NCBI GenBank assembly: GCA_022749755.1
Contig: CM040449.1
Location: 12,000,363 to 12,064,362 of the forward strand
DNA length: 64,000 bases
Source: Azadirachta indica
Taxonomy: Eukaryota; Streptophyta; Magnoliopsida; Sapindales; Meliaceae
Direction: 5' to 3'
The position numbers and the translations under genes are program-made. The notes under the pieces are model-generated. The model saw only the letters and a list, made by a program, of their open reading frames with translations. It searched no databases and was not told the DNA's origin. Below are positions 29,685-39,960 of the stretch, in pieces (positions within the stretch are counted from its first letter, which is position 1; the number at the start of each line of letters is the position of its first letter).

Positions 29685-29984
29685 TACTGAGTAATTTGAT
29701 ATAACTTTTTAAATAATATTTTTTTAATAAAATTTTTTACCTTAAATCTTTTATAAATAAAATTTTTATTAAAAATTTATTAATTATTTAATTATCACAG
29801 ATAATTTTTTAAAAATTTTAAATAATTTTTTAATAAATAAATTTTTAATATTTTATTTTAAATAAATAACATAAAATTTTTAAAATAAAATAAAAATATT
29901 TTAAATAATTTTATTTTTTAAAAATAAGAGAAATTTTATTATTAATAATTTAAATTTTAAATTAAAATATTAACATTTGTATCC

Positions 29985-31752
29985 TTGATATTTAGTTTAA
30001 TAGGTAAATACCTTCTTGATATTTGAGTAAAAATAAATATTCGACGTTTGGATAAATGAGCAGATACATCTGAATTTTTATTTGCATTAGTTGGTCTATT
30101 AATTTATTATTATTTGTATCCCTTATCTTTTATATAATAATAATTTGATATATCTTTTATTTCAATATAACACTTTACTCTCTATTTTAATAATTTTCAC
30201 AATATAATTTTTTTATATATAATAATTTAGTTCATATTTAATATTTTTTATAATATACTCAAGATTAAATATATTTTTAATTTTTTATTTCAATAAAAAA
30301 TTTGAAAAATAAAATATTATTAAAAAAATTTAAACAATGAGTTAGATTAAATTCATATTAAAATATTTTAAAATCATGTTAAAATATTTATATTTTTTTT
30401 TTTGATAATAAATTTGATATTTAATCGTTAAAAGAATTTTAAAATATATTTTAATATTTTATTCTTATATTGATATTTTTATTTAAAAGATTATATTAAA
30501 TTTATTATATTTTCTTGAGAAAAATTATGAAAATATAAATAAAAAAAAGTAAAAAAAATTAATATCATTGGTTAATAGAATTAGTAATTAAATATATTTT
30601 ATATTCTTATTAACTAATATAATTTAATTTTAATTAAAAAATAGAAAAAGAAGAAAAATTTTGATTATTTTTTTTGTAATATATATAAAATATATTTATT
30701 ATTTATATTTTTATATATTTTTAAAAACATATGATAAATTTAGCATAATTTTTTAAACAAATATATTACATGTAAAAAAAAGTTAAAAAATATTTCAATT
30801 AAATTTTTTAATAATTAAATATTTATTATTATAAAAGTGAAAGCAAAATATTAAAACTATTTTAGCATATGAATATGACTTATCTCATCATTATTTAAAT
30901 TTTTTTAATAATTATATTTTTTAAAATTTTTTATTAAAATAAAAAATTAAAAAGTTTATTTATTTTTGAATATATTGTAAAAAAATATTAAAAATACATG
31001 AAAATACAAATGAAAATATAAATAATAAATGCATGTTATATATATATTACAAATAAAAATAATAAAAAAATTTCTTCTTTTTCTATTTTTTAATTAAAAT
31101 TAAATTATATTGGTTAATAAGAATATAAAATATATTTAATTACTAATTTTATTAACAAATGATATTAATTTTTTTTTCTTTTTTATTTATATTTTCATAA
31201 ATTTTCACAAGAAAATATAATAAATTTAATATAATCTTTTAAATCAAAATATCAATATAAGAATAAAATATTAAAATATATTTCAAAATTCTTTTAACAA
31301 TTAAATATCAAATTTATTGCAGAAAAAAAAGGATATAAATATTTTAACATGAGTTTAAAATATTTTAATATGAGTTTAATATAATTCATTGTTTAAAATT
31401 TTTTAATAATATTTTAGTTTTCAAATTTTTTATTGAAATAAAAAATTAAAAATGTATTTAGTGTTGAGTATATTATGAAAAAAATATTAAATATGAACTA
31501 AATTATTATATTTAAAAAAATTATATTGTGAAAAATATTAAAATAGAAAGTAAAGTGTTATATTGAAATAAAATATAGATCAAAATATTATTATATAAAA
31601 GATGAAAGACACAAATAATAATAAACTAATAGATCAATTAATAAAAATAAAAGTTAGGGGTATTTAACTATTTATTTAAATGTTAAAAGTAAAATATCTG
31701 TCTTTTCTTAAAAATCATAAAAGTATTTATCTATTAGACTTAATCTTAGGGG
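29985..31752. mobile_element. 1.77-kb foldback element with about 730-bp inverted arms
   Basis: The left arm (about 29985-30715) and right arm (about 31010-31752) are reverse complements at roughly 85-95% by eye. Examples: 'ttatttcaatataacacttta' at about 30157 against its complement near 31553, and 'aaaaaatagaaaaagaagaaa' at about 30638 against 'tttcttctttttctatttttt' near 31071. The loop of about 295 bp has no coding capacity. The whole is extremely AT-rich. It lies in the flank of the F-box gene at 32360. This is a long-hairpin MITE or foldback element, and a single transcript through it could make a long double-stranded RNA. Confidence 0.85.
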
Positions 31753-32359
31753 AGAAAATGTCAATATCCCTTTTAAATTTTTTTTAATCCACATGAGCCT
31801 TTTTCCAATCACTTTTTTTAAAAAGTTGGCGGTGCAAATTCAATGCAAGATGAGATTGAAAAAGGATAAGATATGCTGTAGATTTTAGGATCCCATTTCG
31901 TTAGAGAAGATGCTGTTTCAGATTTTGCCTTTTTTGACATGCGTCAGAATCAATAGATGAATGAATGAATGAATAAAACAACTGTGTTTATAATAAATTT
32001 AAGTAGTCCATGATGAACCATGTATCAGACTATAAGAAATGAACCATCTTTTGCTCTTGTACGTACACTTTCATTGAAACAAAAATCAATTTTCCCATTC
32101 ATCAACAGGATGCAAAATTCCATGTATAAGATAAAATCTTGGAATAGACATGAAATGATATTATTCAAATTATATCTAAATTCCTTCTCTAGTCTTTAAC
32201 TAGAACATCAAAATCTCCCATCAACACAGTTTTCAATTGCACTAACTACAAAGGACAGGACACAAAAAAGAACTACTGACTAAATAGAAAAACAGAATAC
32301 TCTTTAACTGCAATGTAAATAGAGACAAAAGTCTAAAGACAAAGATACTCATAAGCAGC

Positions 32360-33541
32360 CTAATCGAAACTCAGTTCAACCCACATAGGTGGAGAAAGAG
32401 AATCGAAAGATTTACCATCAAAATAGGAGCTGAAGCTGCCATCTTCAAGATTATAAATTCCCATATCACTTCCTCCTCGTTCTGGTTCACCATCGAAAGG
32501 CCAATATAACTCTACAGCATCATCAGTGAAGTATATAGAATTAGGTTTGCAATCTGAAATATGTGATACTTTAGAAAATGAAGAATTATGACCGAAAAAC
32601 AAGGTTTTGTTTCCCAAATCCTTAATCTCCTTCCAAGTATTAGCGGATAATTCTACTTGGAAAACCTGAAAGCCATAAGTTCCGTATCCGTACTCATTAC
32701 TTCCAGTCCCCAATTGCACTCCTTCCCGTGTAATCACCCACAAAACATCCTCTGATACCATTACCAAATACAATTTTTCCAAAATCTTATTTCCATCAAG
32801 TCCAGATGGCATCTCAGCCACTCGCTGAACAACACAATTATCACCGCAGCTGCTGAAATCACAAACCACAACCAGACCATGACGATCTACAGCATAGAAC
32901 TTGCTTTTATAATAAACGACATCACAAAAAACTGGGACTAGCGAGCCAGAACATGAGGTGTCTAATGTGATCCAAGCAGCAGCTTTGGAATTGGGTTTAA
33001 TATAAGCCAATTTTCCAGTACCTCCATGAATAACCATAACAATATAATCTTCATCTTCTAATGGGTTCGAAGATAAAACAAATTTCGTTATGAAAAAAAC
33101 ATGCATCACGTCATCAGTAATATCCTCATCCCAATCATCAAAAGATTTTAAGTTTGGAAGTTCAATTTGAACACGAGAGTAAGGATGTAAAAGAGAGACA
33201 ACCCAGTCTCGATCAACTGTCAAAAGCCAGCCCTTTGAAGAAAGAGTCATCTTATCATTGGCTTCTGGTAACCAAACCTGGCGACTCATACCCTTTGATA
33301 CATTGAAAAAATCACGCTGCTGCTTATTGTCGGACGATTCTTTTTGCGGGGGAAGCAAAAGCTGAGGCATATGGTTGTATTTGAAAGCATAATTCTTCCT
33401 CAGATTTGCCGCAGATCCCCATGATTTACAAACTCTACCGAAATTAATAAAATCCTCCAACGATTTTATTCGCTGGGCAATCTCCACTAAAAGATCATGA
33501 TTCAGGGCTGACCAATCCAGCTTCTCAGTCTCAGCCGACAT
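32360..33541 (-). CDS. F-box/DUF295 (KIB-like) protein, intact
   Basis: A single-exon gene of 393 residues. An N-terminal F-box (about residues 9-50: WSALNHDLLVEIAQRIKSLE, VCKSWGSAANL) is followed by a DUF295/KIB1-4 beta-propeller region. Signature pieces are GYGTYGFQVFQVELSANTW, LGNKTLFFGHNSS, and near the C-terminus GIYNLEDGSFSSYF and PPMWVELSFD. Such proteins are substrate adaptors of SCF (SKP1-cullin-F-box) E3 ligases; the target here is unknown. The start was chosen as the first ATG of the conserved MSAETEK N-terminus. It is the best preserved of four paralogues in the window, and no break was seen. It lies head-to-head with the position ADH occupies in other units. The upstream region has an R2 repeat (33655-33745). 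Confidence 0.9.
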   Translation of the reverse strand: MSAETEKLDWSALNHDLLVEIAQRIKSLEDFINFGRVCKSWGSAANLRKNYAFKYNHMPQLLLPPQKESSDNKQQRDFFNVSKGMSRQVWLPEANDKMTLSSKGWLLTVDRDWVVSLLHPYSRVQIELPNLKSFDDWDEDITDDVMHVFFITKFVLSSNPLEDEDYIVMVIHGGTGKLAYIKPNSKAAAWITLDTSCSGSLVPVFCDVVYYKSKFYAVDRHGLVVVCDFSSCGDNCVVQRVAEMPSGLDGNKILEKLYLVMVSEDVLWVITREGVQLGTGSNEYGYGTYGFQVFQVELSANTWKEIKDLGNKTLFFGHNSSFSKVSHISDCKPNSIYFTDDAVELYWPFDGEPERGGSDMGIYNLEDGSFSSYFDGKSFDSLSPPMWVELSFD

Positions 33542-33654
33542 TGTAATTTGAGAAGAAATCTGAGCACTCAGATTGGAATACTACAAAACCAATCCTAGGC
33601 AAGTAAGTGCATCAATAAAATCTAAGCTCGTAGCACTTACATATATATGCAGAC

Positions 33655-33745
33655 ATATTCTACTTTTTTGTCAGGAAAGCTTTCCTATCTCAATCAGGAG
33701 ATCACTCGGGCTTGACTCAAAACAATGCTAGTTAATTTGAATGTA
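33655..33745 (+). repeat. R2 repeat (F-box upstream module)
   Basis: A module of about 60-90 bp with 'ggaaagctttcctatctcaat...aggag...gact(c)aaa'. Related copies lie near 20025-20095, 23690-23750, 34020-34095, 38583-38660 and 39405-39475. Each is upstream of an F-box copy or F-box promoter remnant. Confidence 0.65.
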
Positions 33746-33965
33746 TTACATTTATTCTTTTAGGAAAGTTAATGATACCTTCCCGTTTAAAACATCCACA
33801 CATAAATAGAAAAGTGTGAAAAAATCCATACATAAATGGACGGTCGACACATACCTTCCCCAGACAATCAATTGATTAATGATCAAAATACACTGTAACA
33901 AGTTAAACTTTTAACACAATAATCTTCACAAAACCAACCCTAAGCAAGTACAGTAATAAAATCTA

Positions 33966-34006
33966 ACCTTACAGTATATATATATATACACACAAACACA
34001 CACACA
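33966..34006. repeat. (TA)n(CA)n microsatellite
   Basis: TA dinucleotides run into CA repeats, in the upstream region of the F-box gene at 32360. Confidence 0.8.
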
Positions 34007-34984
34007 GAGAGAAGTGTTTTCGCCTTTACGTAGGAAAAGGTTTCCTACTCCGGGTAGGAGGTGAGCTCGCTTCGACTCAAAATAATATTCTATATATTTT
34101 TTTTTACAAGTATTTCTTACGATAATAACTTATATGCATTATATATATATATATTTATCTAATAAATAAAGAGGATAAGTTTAAAATTAAAATATGCAAT
34201 TAAATATAACATTGAATTTTCTATCCATAATAATGTTTGAGATAATTGCAAAATAAATAAATAATAATTTATCAAGTGGAAATTTTTTTAATTATAATTA
34301 ATGCACTTTATAAAAATTTTGTATTAAAAAAATTTATATTTTATTATTATACAAACTAAGTCCTGTTGAAAAATTTTAATATTAAAAAAAATTGTAGAGT
34401 CATGACTTCATCATTGTATGAATTTGTATATATATATATATATATATAATTAATATACTTTGTTTTAAAATATAAGTTGCACGACAATCTAATTAGTCCA
34501 CAAGAGTGTTTGAAATTTGATAATATAAGCAGTTAAGTAGGTAGTTTAACACTTAACAATTTAATAAAATTTTGAACTTATAAATTATAAAGGGTTTTCA
34601 CATGTACCTCCACTAAATTTCGAACGTTATTAGTTGGAGGAAAAACTTCATAAAAGACACATTTACCTCCTTTAAGCTCTCATATAACCGTTTATTTTCA
34701 TTGAAATAATTATAATGTCCTTAATTATCATAAGACACACATTAAGAACTTTATTTAAATTTATTTAATGTTTAATAGATTTAAAAATAATTTAAATTTG
34801 AATTAATAAACAACTTAATAATATATATAATCATTTAATACCTTTTTGAGCTAACTTTAATGTTTCTAATTTTTTACAAATATAATTAAATGTATTATAT
34901 TTGTTTATCTATCTAATAAATAAAGATTATAAGCTTAAAGTTAGACTATGTAATTAATTAACCCCTTAGAAACTTACAAATAGA

Positions 34985-35560
34985 TGGAAGATTTGAAAAA
35001 ATTTACGCATACTTCCTTTATACCGTTAGTTGGCTAACAATAACTATTACTTGACCATTAAGTTTATGGATAATTTGGTAAAATACAATTCTTCTCTCTC
35101 ATGTGTATTTTTTAAATATTAGTTTATATGTATTTTTATTTTTGTGATTTTAACGTAAAGACATCATCTCAAAACTCCTTACAAAAATCATACTTATTGA
35201 ATCATTGACAAAAATATATGTTTCCCAAGCTGTAATTAAATTCATAATTTAATTAAATTTATACAAAAATTTTCATTAATTAAATTCAATCTAAAATTTT
35301 TATTTATTAAATTCAATCTAAAAATATTTTTTTTTCTAAATATTTTTGAAAAAATTTTTATTTATTTAATTTTTTAAATATTAAATAAATTTTAAATTAA
35401 ATTTCTTATTTTTAATTCATAAAGTTTTAAGTGTTGGAGGATACTTTGATCATTGTAACTAATAAAGTTAGTCAACTATCGGTGTAAGAGACGTATGTGT
35501 AAATTTTTTAAAACTTTTTATGTATACGTGCATTTTCCAAATCTTGGGGAAGGTATTTGT
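34985..35560. mobile_element. probable MITE with imperfect inverted ends
   Basis: The left end 'gaaaaaatttacgcatacttcctttataccgttagttggctaac' is mirrored at about 35440-35520 by a reverse-complement segment. Relatives of this end are seen near 20195, 23820 and 33840, upstream of other F-box copies. The interior is AT-rich and non-coding. The exact borders were not resolved. Confidence 0.5.
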
Positions 35561-35619
35561 CAATTTTCCATAAATATAATTACAACTCCAGTCCAGAGTT
35601 CGTATTCGGTAACATCTGC

Positions 35620-35930
35620 TGTGTAGAAAACTAGATTGATTCTTTACTTTGATTCAAATTGTTCGACCATGCAGGCTCTGTATAAGATTGTATTCATTTC
35701 TGATCTCCGCGGTTGGGGTTGGGGCCTCGCCGTTGCCGTTTTCCTCTTTAGAAACGAGAGGAACATAAGGAAACATAGAAGATGTATACTCTGAGAGAGT
35801 AGCTTCAAGATCTTGACCTGCAAACTGAGTACAAGAGACAGAAAGAATATTTGACTCCGTAGCCACAGACGACTGTGAACAATTTAGGACTCCTCGTTAA
35901 GACAGGCTGCTATTCACCAAAGTGATAAAT
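35620..35930 (-). other. short GC-richer open segment, unidentified
   Basis: An open frame of 70 residues starting MATESNILSVSCTQFAGQDL. It stands out from the surrounding AT-rich DNA by base composition and may be the remnant of a gene's first exon. I do not recognise it, and no partner exon was found. Confidence 0.25.
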
Positions 35931-36262
35931 CCAAGGTTAGATCAAATGTGCAGCATGTGTTGCAGGGGATGAAATACAAGAAGCTAGAGGATGCTAAGAA
36001 CATAAAATATTTGCTTCTAGCAATGGATTAATCAAACCATTTCCGATTTACAATAATAATATGGCTCCATCTCTGGGCAACTTTGTATTTGTAATTGGAT
36101 TCAAGACACACCCATAAGTTTATTGAATGATGGACATCTATGGATTCCGCCAAGAACACTGTTTAAAAATCACTAAATTCTTGGGAAGATCTATGATGAG
36201 AAAGCAATGTAGTCATTCAATGGAGCATGCTTTGTTCTTGTTGTTCCTGGATGTTTTATTTG

Positions 36263-36571
36263 CTCTTAATTAATTAATTAATAGTTGTGGGGAGAATAAG
36301 TTGAAAGATGCAGCAGCAGCAGTACGTCTTTATTTTCATAGGTTTAAACAAATAGAAACATGAAGGGTTGTATATCGGGACCAAACTGTGTACCTGAAGC
36401 AAATTTTACAGCAAACCATCTTCCCATATTTATCAAACCATCTTATTTTTTTCTTTTTTGGTATGATTTGACAGATAATTTTCTGAATTTCTAGAGCTGA
36501 AAATGCCTTCAATACACAACTCAAGAAAGAAACTGAGGAAGACAGTCAAGTTCTAGTTCTGTGAGGCCGGT
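36263..36571 (+). repeat. R1 repeat, copy 4
   Basis: Begins with the TTAATTAATTAATTAATAGTTG boundary also seen before copy 1 and ends 'gttctagttctgtgagg'. It has an internal deletion and is in tandem with copy 5. Confidence 0.75.
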
Positions 36572-36599
36572 AATTGATTAGCTGACCATAAAATACCAT

Positions 36600-36885
36600 A
36601 AAATCAGGTCTATACTTTGATAGCTTTAAACAAATAGAAAATATTAAGGGAGAGACAACACTCGTGGCTTATCTGGACAAAAACTATGTAGCTGAAGCAA
36701 ATATTACGTACAAAAAATAAAGGGCATAATTCCTATATTTATCAAATCATCTTCTTTTCTTCTCTGGTATGATTTGATAGATCAAATGCTGAATTTATAG
36801 AGCCAAAAATGCCTTCAATACACAACTCAAGAAAGAAACTGAGGAAGACAGTCAAGTTCTAGTTCTGTGAGGTCAGTAATAAAAT
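36600..36885 (+). repeat. R1 repeat, copy 5
   Basis: Tandem neighbour of copy 4, from 'aggtctatactttgatagc' to 'gttctagttctgtgagg'. It is followed by a segment (about 36938-37110) that also follows the foldback element at 31840-32010. Confidence 0.75.
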
Positions 36886-37297
36886 ACATGACAATCCCAT
36901 CCTATGAGAGTGGAAAGTGGAGATGAAAGAGAGATGGGGTACAAATACAATACAAGATAAGATTGAAAAAGGATAGTATATGATGTAGATCTTAGGATCC
37001 CATTTCGTGAGAAAAGATGTTTCAGATTTCGCCTTTTTTTGACAAACATCGGAATCAATAGATGAATGAATGAAATGAATGAATAAAACGACTGTGTTAA
37101 TAATAGTATATGATTAACTGTGTATCAAACTAAGAAAACTCGACTATCAAAATAATTTTATTCAAATTATATCTAAATTCCTTCTCTAGTCTATAGCTAG
37201 AATATCAAAATCTCCTTCAGATAGAAAAACAGAATACTCTGTAACTGCAATGTAAATAGAGAAAAAAAGTCTAAAGACATGGATACTAATGAACAGC

Positions 37298-38488
37298 CTA
37301 ATCAAAACTCAGTTCAACCCACATAGGTGGAGAAAGAAAATCAACAGATTTTCCCTTAAAATACGAGCCGAAGGTGCCATCTTCAAGATTATAAATTCCC
37401 ATATGCTTGCCGCCGCCTCCTCCTTCATCCTTATAAAGCCAATATGAGTATATATCATCATCAGTGAAGTATATCGAATTAGGTTTGCAATCCAAAATGC
37501 AGGATACTTTAAAAAATGAAGAATTATGACCCAAGAACAAGGTTCTGTTTCCCAAATCCTTAATCTCCTCCCAAATATTAGCCGATAATTTTACTTGGAA
37601 AACCTGAAAGCCATAAGTTCCGTAGATATACGCATCACTTCCTGGTTCAGTTGGCTGTTCTTCGCGTGTAATCACCCACAGTACATCCTCTGATACTACT
37701 ACCAAATAAAATATATCGAAATCCTTATTTCCAGCAAGTCTAGATGGCATCTCAGTCACTGGCTGAACAACACAATTGCCATTGTCACTGCTGGTGCTGC
37801 TGCTGAAATCACAAACCACAACCCGACCATGATGATCTACAGCATAAAACTTTCTATTATAATAAACAACATCACAGAAAACTGGGAATTGCCTGTCAGA
37901 ACATGAGGTGTCTAATGTGATCCAAGAAGCAGCTTTAGAATTTGGTCTAATATAAGCCAATTTTCCACTACATCCATGAATAACCATAACAATATAATCT
38001 TCATCTTCTAATGGGCTCGAAGATAAAACAAATTTGCTTATGAAAAAAGCATGCATTTTGACATGAGAAATACCGTCATCCCAATCTTCAAAAGATTTTA
38101 TGTTGGGAAGTTCAATTTGAACACGAGAATAAGGATGTAAAAGAGAAATTTCCCAGTCTCGATCAACCGTTAGAAGCCAGCCCTTCGAAGAAAGAGTCTT
38201 CTTATCACTGGCTTCTGGTAACCAAACCTGGCGACTCATACCCTTTGGTACATTGAAAAAATCACGCTGCTGCTTTTTGTCCGATTCTTTTGGTGGGGCA
38301 AGCAAAAGCTGAGGTATATGGTTATATTTGAACGCATAGTTCTCCTTCAGATTTGCCGCAGATCCCCATGATTTACAAACTCTACCGAAATTAATAAAAT
38401 CCTCCAACAATCTTATTCGCCTGGCAATCTCCACTAAAAGATCATGATTCAGTGCTGACCAATCCGGCTTCTTAATCTTTGCCCACAT
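37298..38488 (-). CDS. F-box/DUF295 (KIB-like) protein, intact
   Basis: A single-exon gene of 396 residues from the MWAKIKKPDW start at 38488. An in-frame ATG 13 codons further upstream (38527) is possible, but the sister copies share the MWAE/MWAK start. The F-box is at about residues 9-50 (WSALNHDLLVEIARRIRLLE, VCKSWGSAANL). The DUF295/KIB1-4 region follows (YGTYGFQVFQVKLSANIW, LGNRTLFLGHNSS, GIYNLEDGTFGSYF), ending PPMWVELSFD. Family role: substrate receptor of an SCF ubiquitin ligase, target unknown. No frameshift or stop was seen. Confidence 0.88.
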   Translation of the reverse strand: MWAKIKKPDWSALNHDLLVEIARRIRLLEDFINFGRVCKSWGSAANLKENYAFKYNHIPQLLLAPPKESDKKQQRDFFNVPKGMSRQVWLPEASDKKTLSSKGWLLTVDRDWEISLLHPYSRVQIELPNIKSFEDWDDGISHVKMHAFFISKFVLSSSPLEDEDYIVMVIHGCSGKLAYIRPNSKAASWITLDTSCSDRQFPVFCDVVYYNRKFYAVDHHGRVVVCDFSSSTSSDNGNCVVQPVTEMPSRLAGNKDFDIFYLVVVSEDVLWVITREEQPTEPGSDAYIYGTYGFQVFQVKLSANIWEEIKDLGNRTLFLGHNSSFFKVSCILDCKPNSIYFTDDDIYSYWLYKDEGGGGGKHMGIYNLEDGTFGSYFKGKSVDFLSPPMWVELSFD

Positions 38489-38775
38489 TGTAGTCAGAGC
38501 AGTGAGATTCGAATAATTCAAAACCAACCCTAAGCAAGCAAGTACATCGATAAAATCTAAGCTTACGGCTATGTTTTATATTTATATTCCACTTTACGCC
38601 GGAAAAGGTTTCCTGACTCGATTAGGAGATGGAATTGGGGTTTAACTCAAACTAATGTAAGTATTAATCTTTCAAGCTAACACCATAATTTTTATGTATT
38701 ATTTGTTCATTATCTTTATAAATAAAGAGGATAAGCTTAAAGTTAGAATTGGATAATTTACGTATACTGTTACAG

Positions 38776-38892
38776 GAGCTTTAATTGGAAAAGTTCGTTA
38801 CACATTCAGTCCTATTTTCGGAGATCAATAAGACAATTGAGTACATGCTTGAAGGGGAAGGCCTTCGATGCATCATCCGAGTGGAAGAATAA
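38776..38892 (+). pseudogene. ADH exon 10 remnant (copy 4)
   Basis: A full-length last exon (117 bp) with its CAG acceptor at 38773-38775 and the TAA stop. The third codon is TAA (GAG CTT TAA), so it is dead. No other ADH exon was found upstream. Four bases after its stop the sequence switches directly to F-box upstream DNA, a 60-bp direct repeat of 38500-38563. The flank and F-box body normally found here are deleted. Confidence 0.88.
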
Positions 38893-38896
38893 TAAG

Positions 38897-39960
38897 AGCA
38901 GTGAGATTTGAATAATTCAAAACCAACCCTAAGCAAGCAAGTACATTAGTAAAATCTAAGGCATTGCTTGTTTTTCCGTCTGAAATGTAAATATAGCTGA
39001 AATCTAATTTAACTAAAATCTAGTTGATGTATTTATTTATTTACTTTTAAATGATTGATATGTTTATCTTTTTTATTTTAAATATCTAAATATAAATTCT
39101 AAATTATTTGTTTTTAAAAAATAAAAAAATTTGAAATTAATATGTTAACATATATATCTTAAAAATTTTTTTAAATAACATATTAAGTTGTTAACCTATA
39201 TATAAATATTAATAATAAATTCAGGTCATTATTAACAAATAAAATATTAAAATTATTTATACATTTATTTATTTAGATTTAAATTAAATTTTTTAATTTA
39301 AAACAAACTACTTTTAAATATCTGAATAATTATATTCAAATTTAAACCAAAAAATCAAAAAGGTCCTTATAGCACATATATATATATATATATATATGCC
39401 TCTCTATGTCGGAAAATCTTTCCTACCTCCTTTAGAAGATGGACTCGGGCTTGAGTCAAAATAATGCTCCATACTTTTTTACAAGTATTAATCTTTCTAT
39501 GCTAAAACCATAATTTATACCTATTATACTTGTTTATTTATGTGACAAATAAAGAAGACAAGTTTAAATTTAGAATAAAAGATTAATATAGTTATTGAAT
39601 TTTCTATCTATGATAATGTTTGAGATACTTGCAAAAAGATGTATCAAATTAACTGGTGCAAATTTTTTATTCATAATTAATGCGTTATAAAATAATTTTT
39701 TTTAAGAAAAATTTATATTTTATTATTATGCAAAATAGGTCCTATTAAAAAAAATTTAATATTAAAAAAATTATAGTAATTATTTCGCTATTGTATAAGA
39801 GTTTATGTGTATAGTAATATATTTTGTTTCAAAATATAAATTGTACGATAATCTAGTTGGTCCACGACAGTGTTTGAAGATTGATAATATAAATAATTAA
39901 GTAGTTTAATACTTAACAATTTAATAAAATTCCAATCATATAAATTATAAATTTACCACA
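38897..39960. other. orphan F-box upstream region (unit 5)
   Basis: 38897-38960 repeats the region just upstream of the F-box gene at 37298. 39370-39960 parallels 34000-34600, upstream of the F-box gene at 32360, including an R2 copy and 'attgaattttctatc'. No F-box body is attached. Confidence 0.65.
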
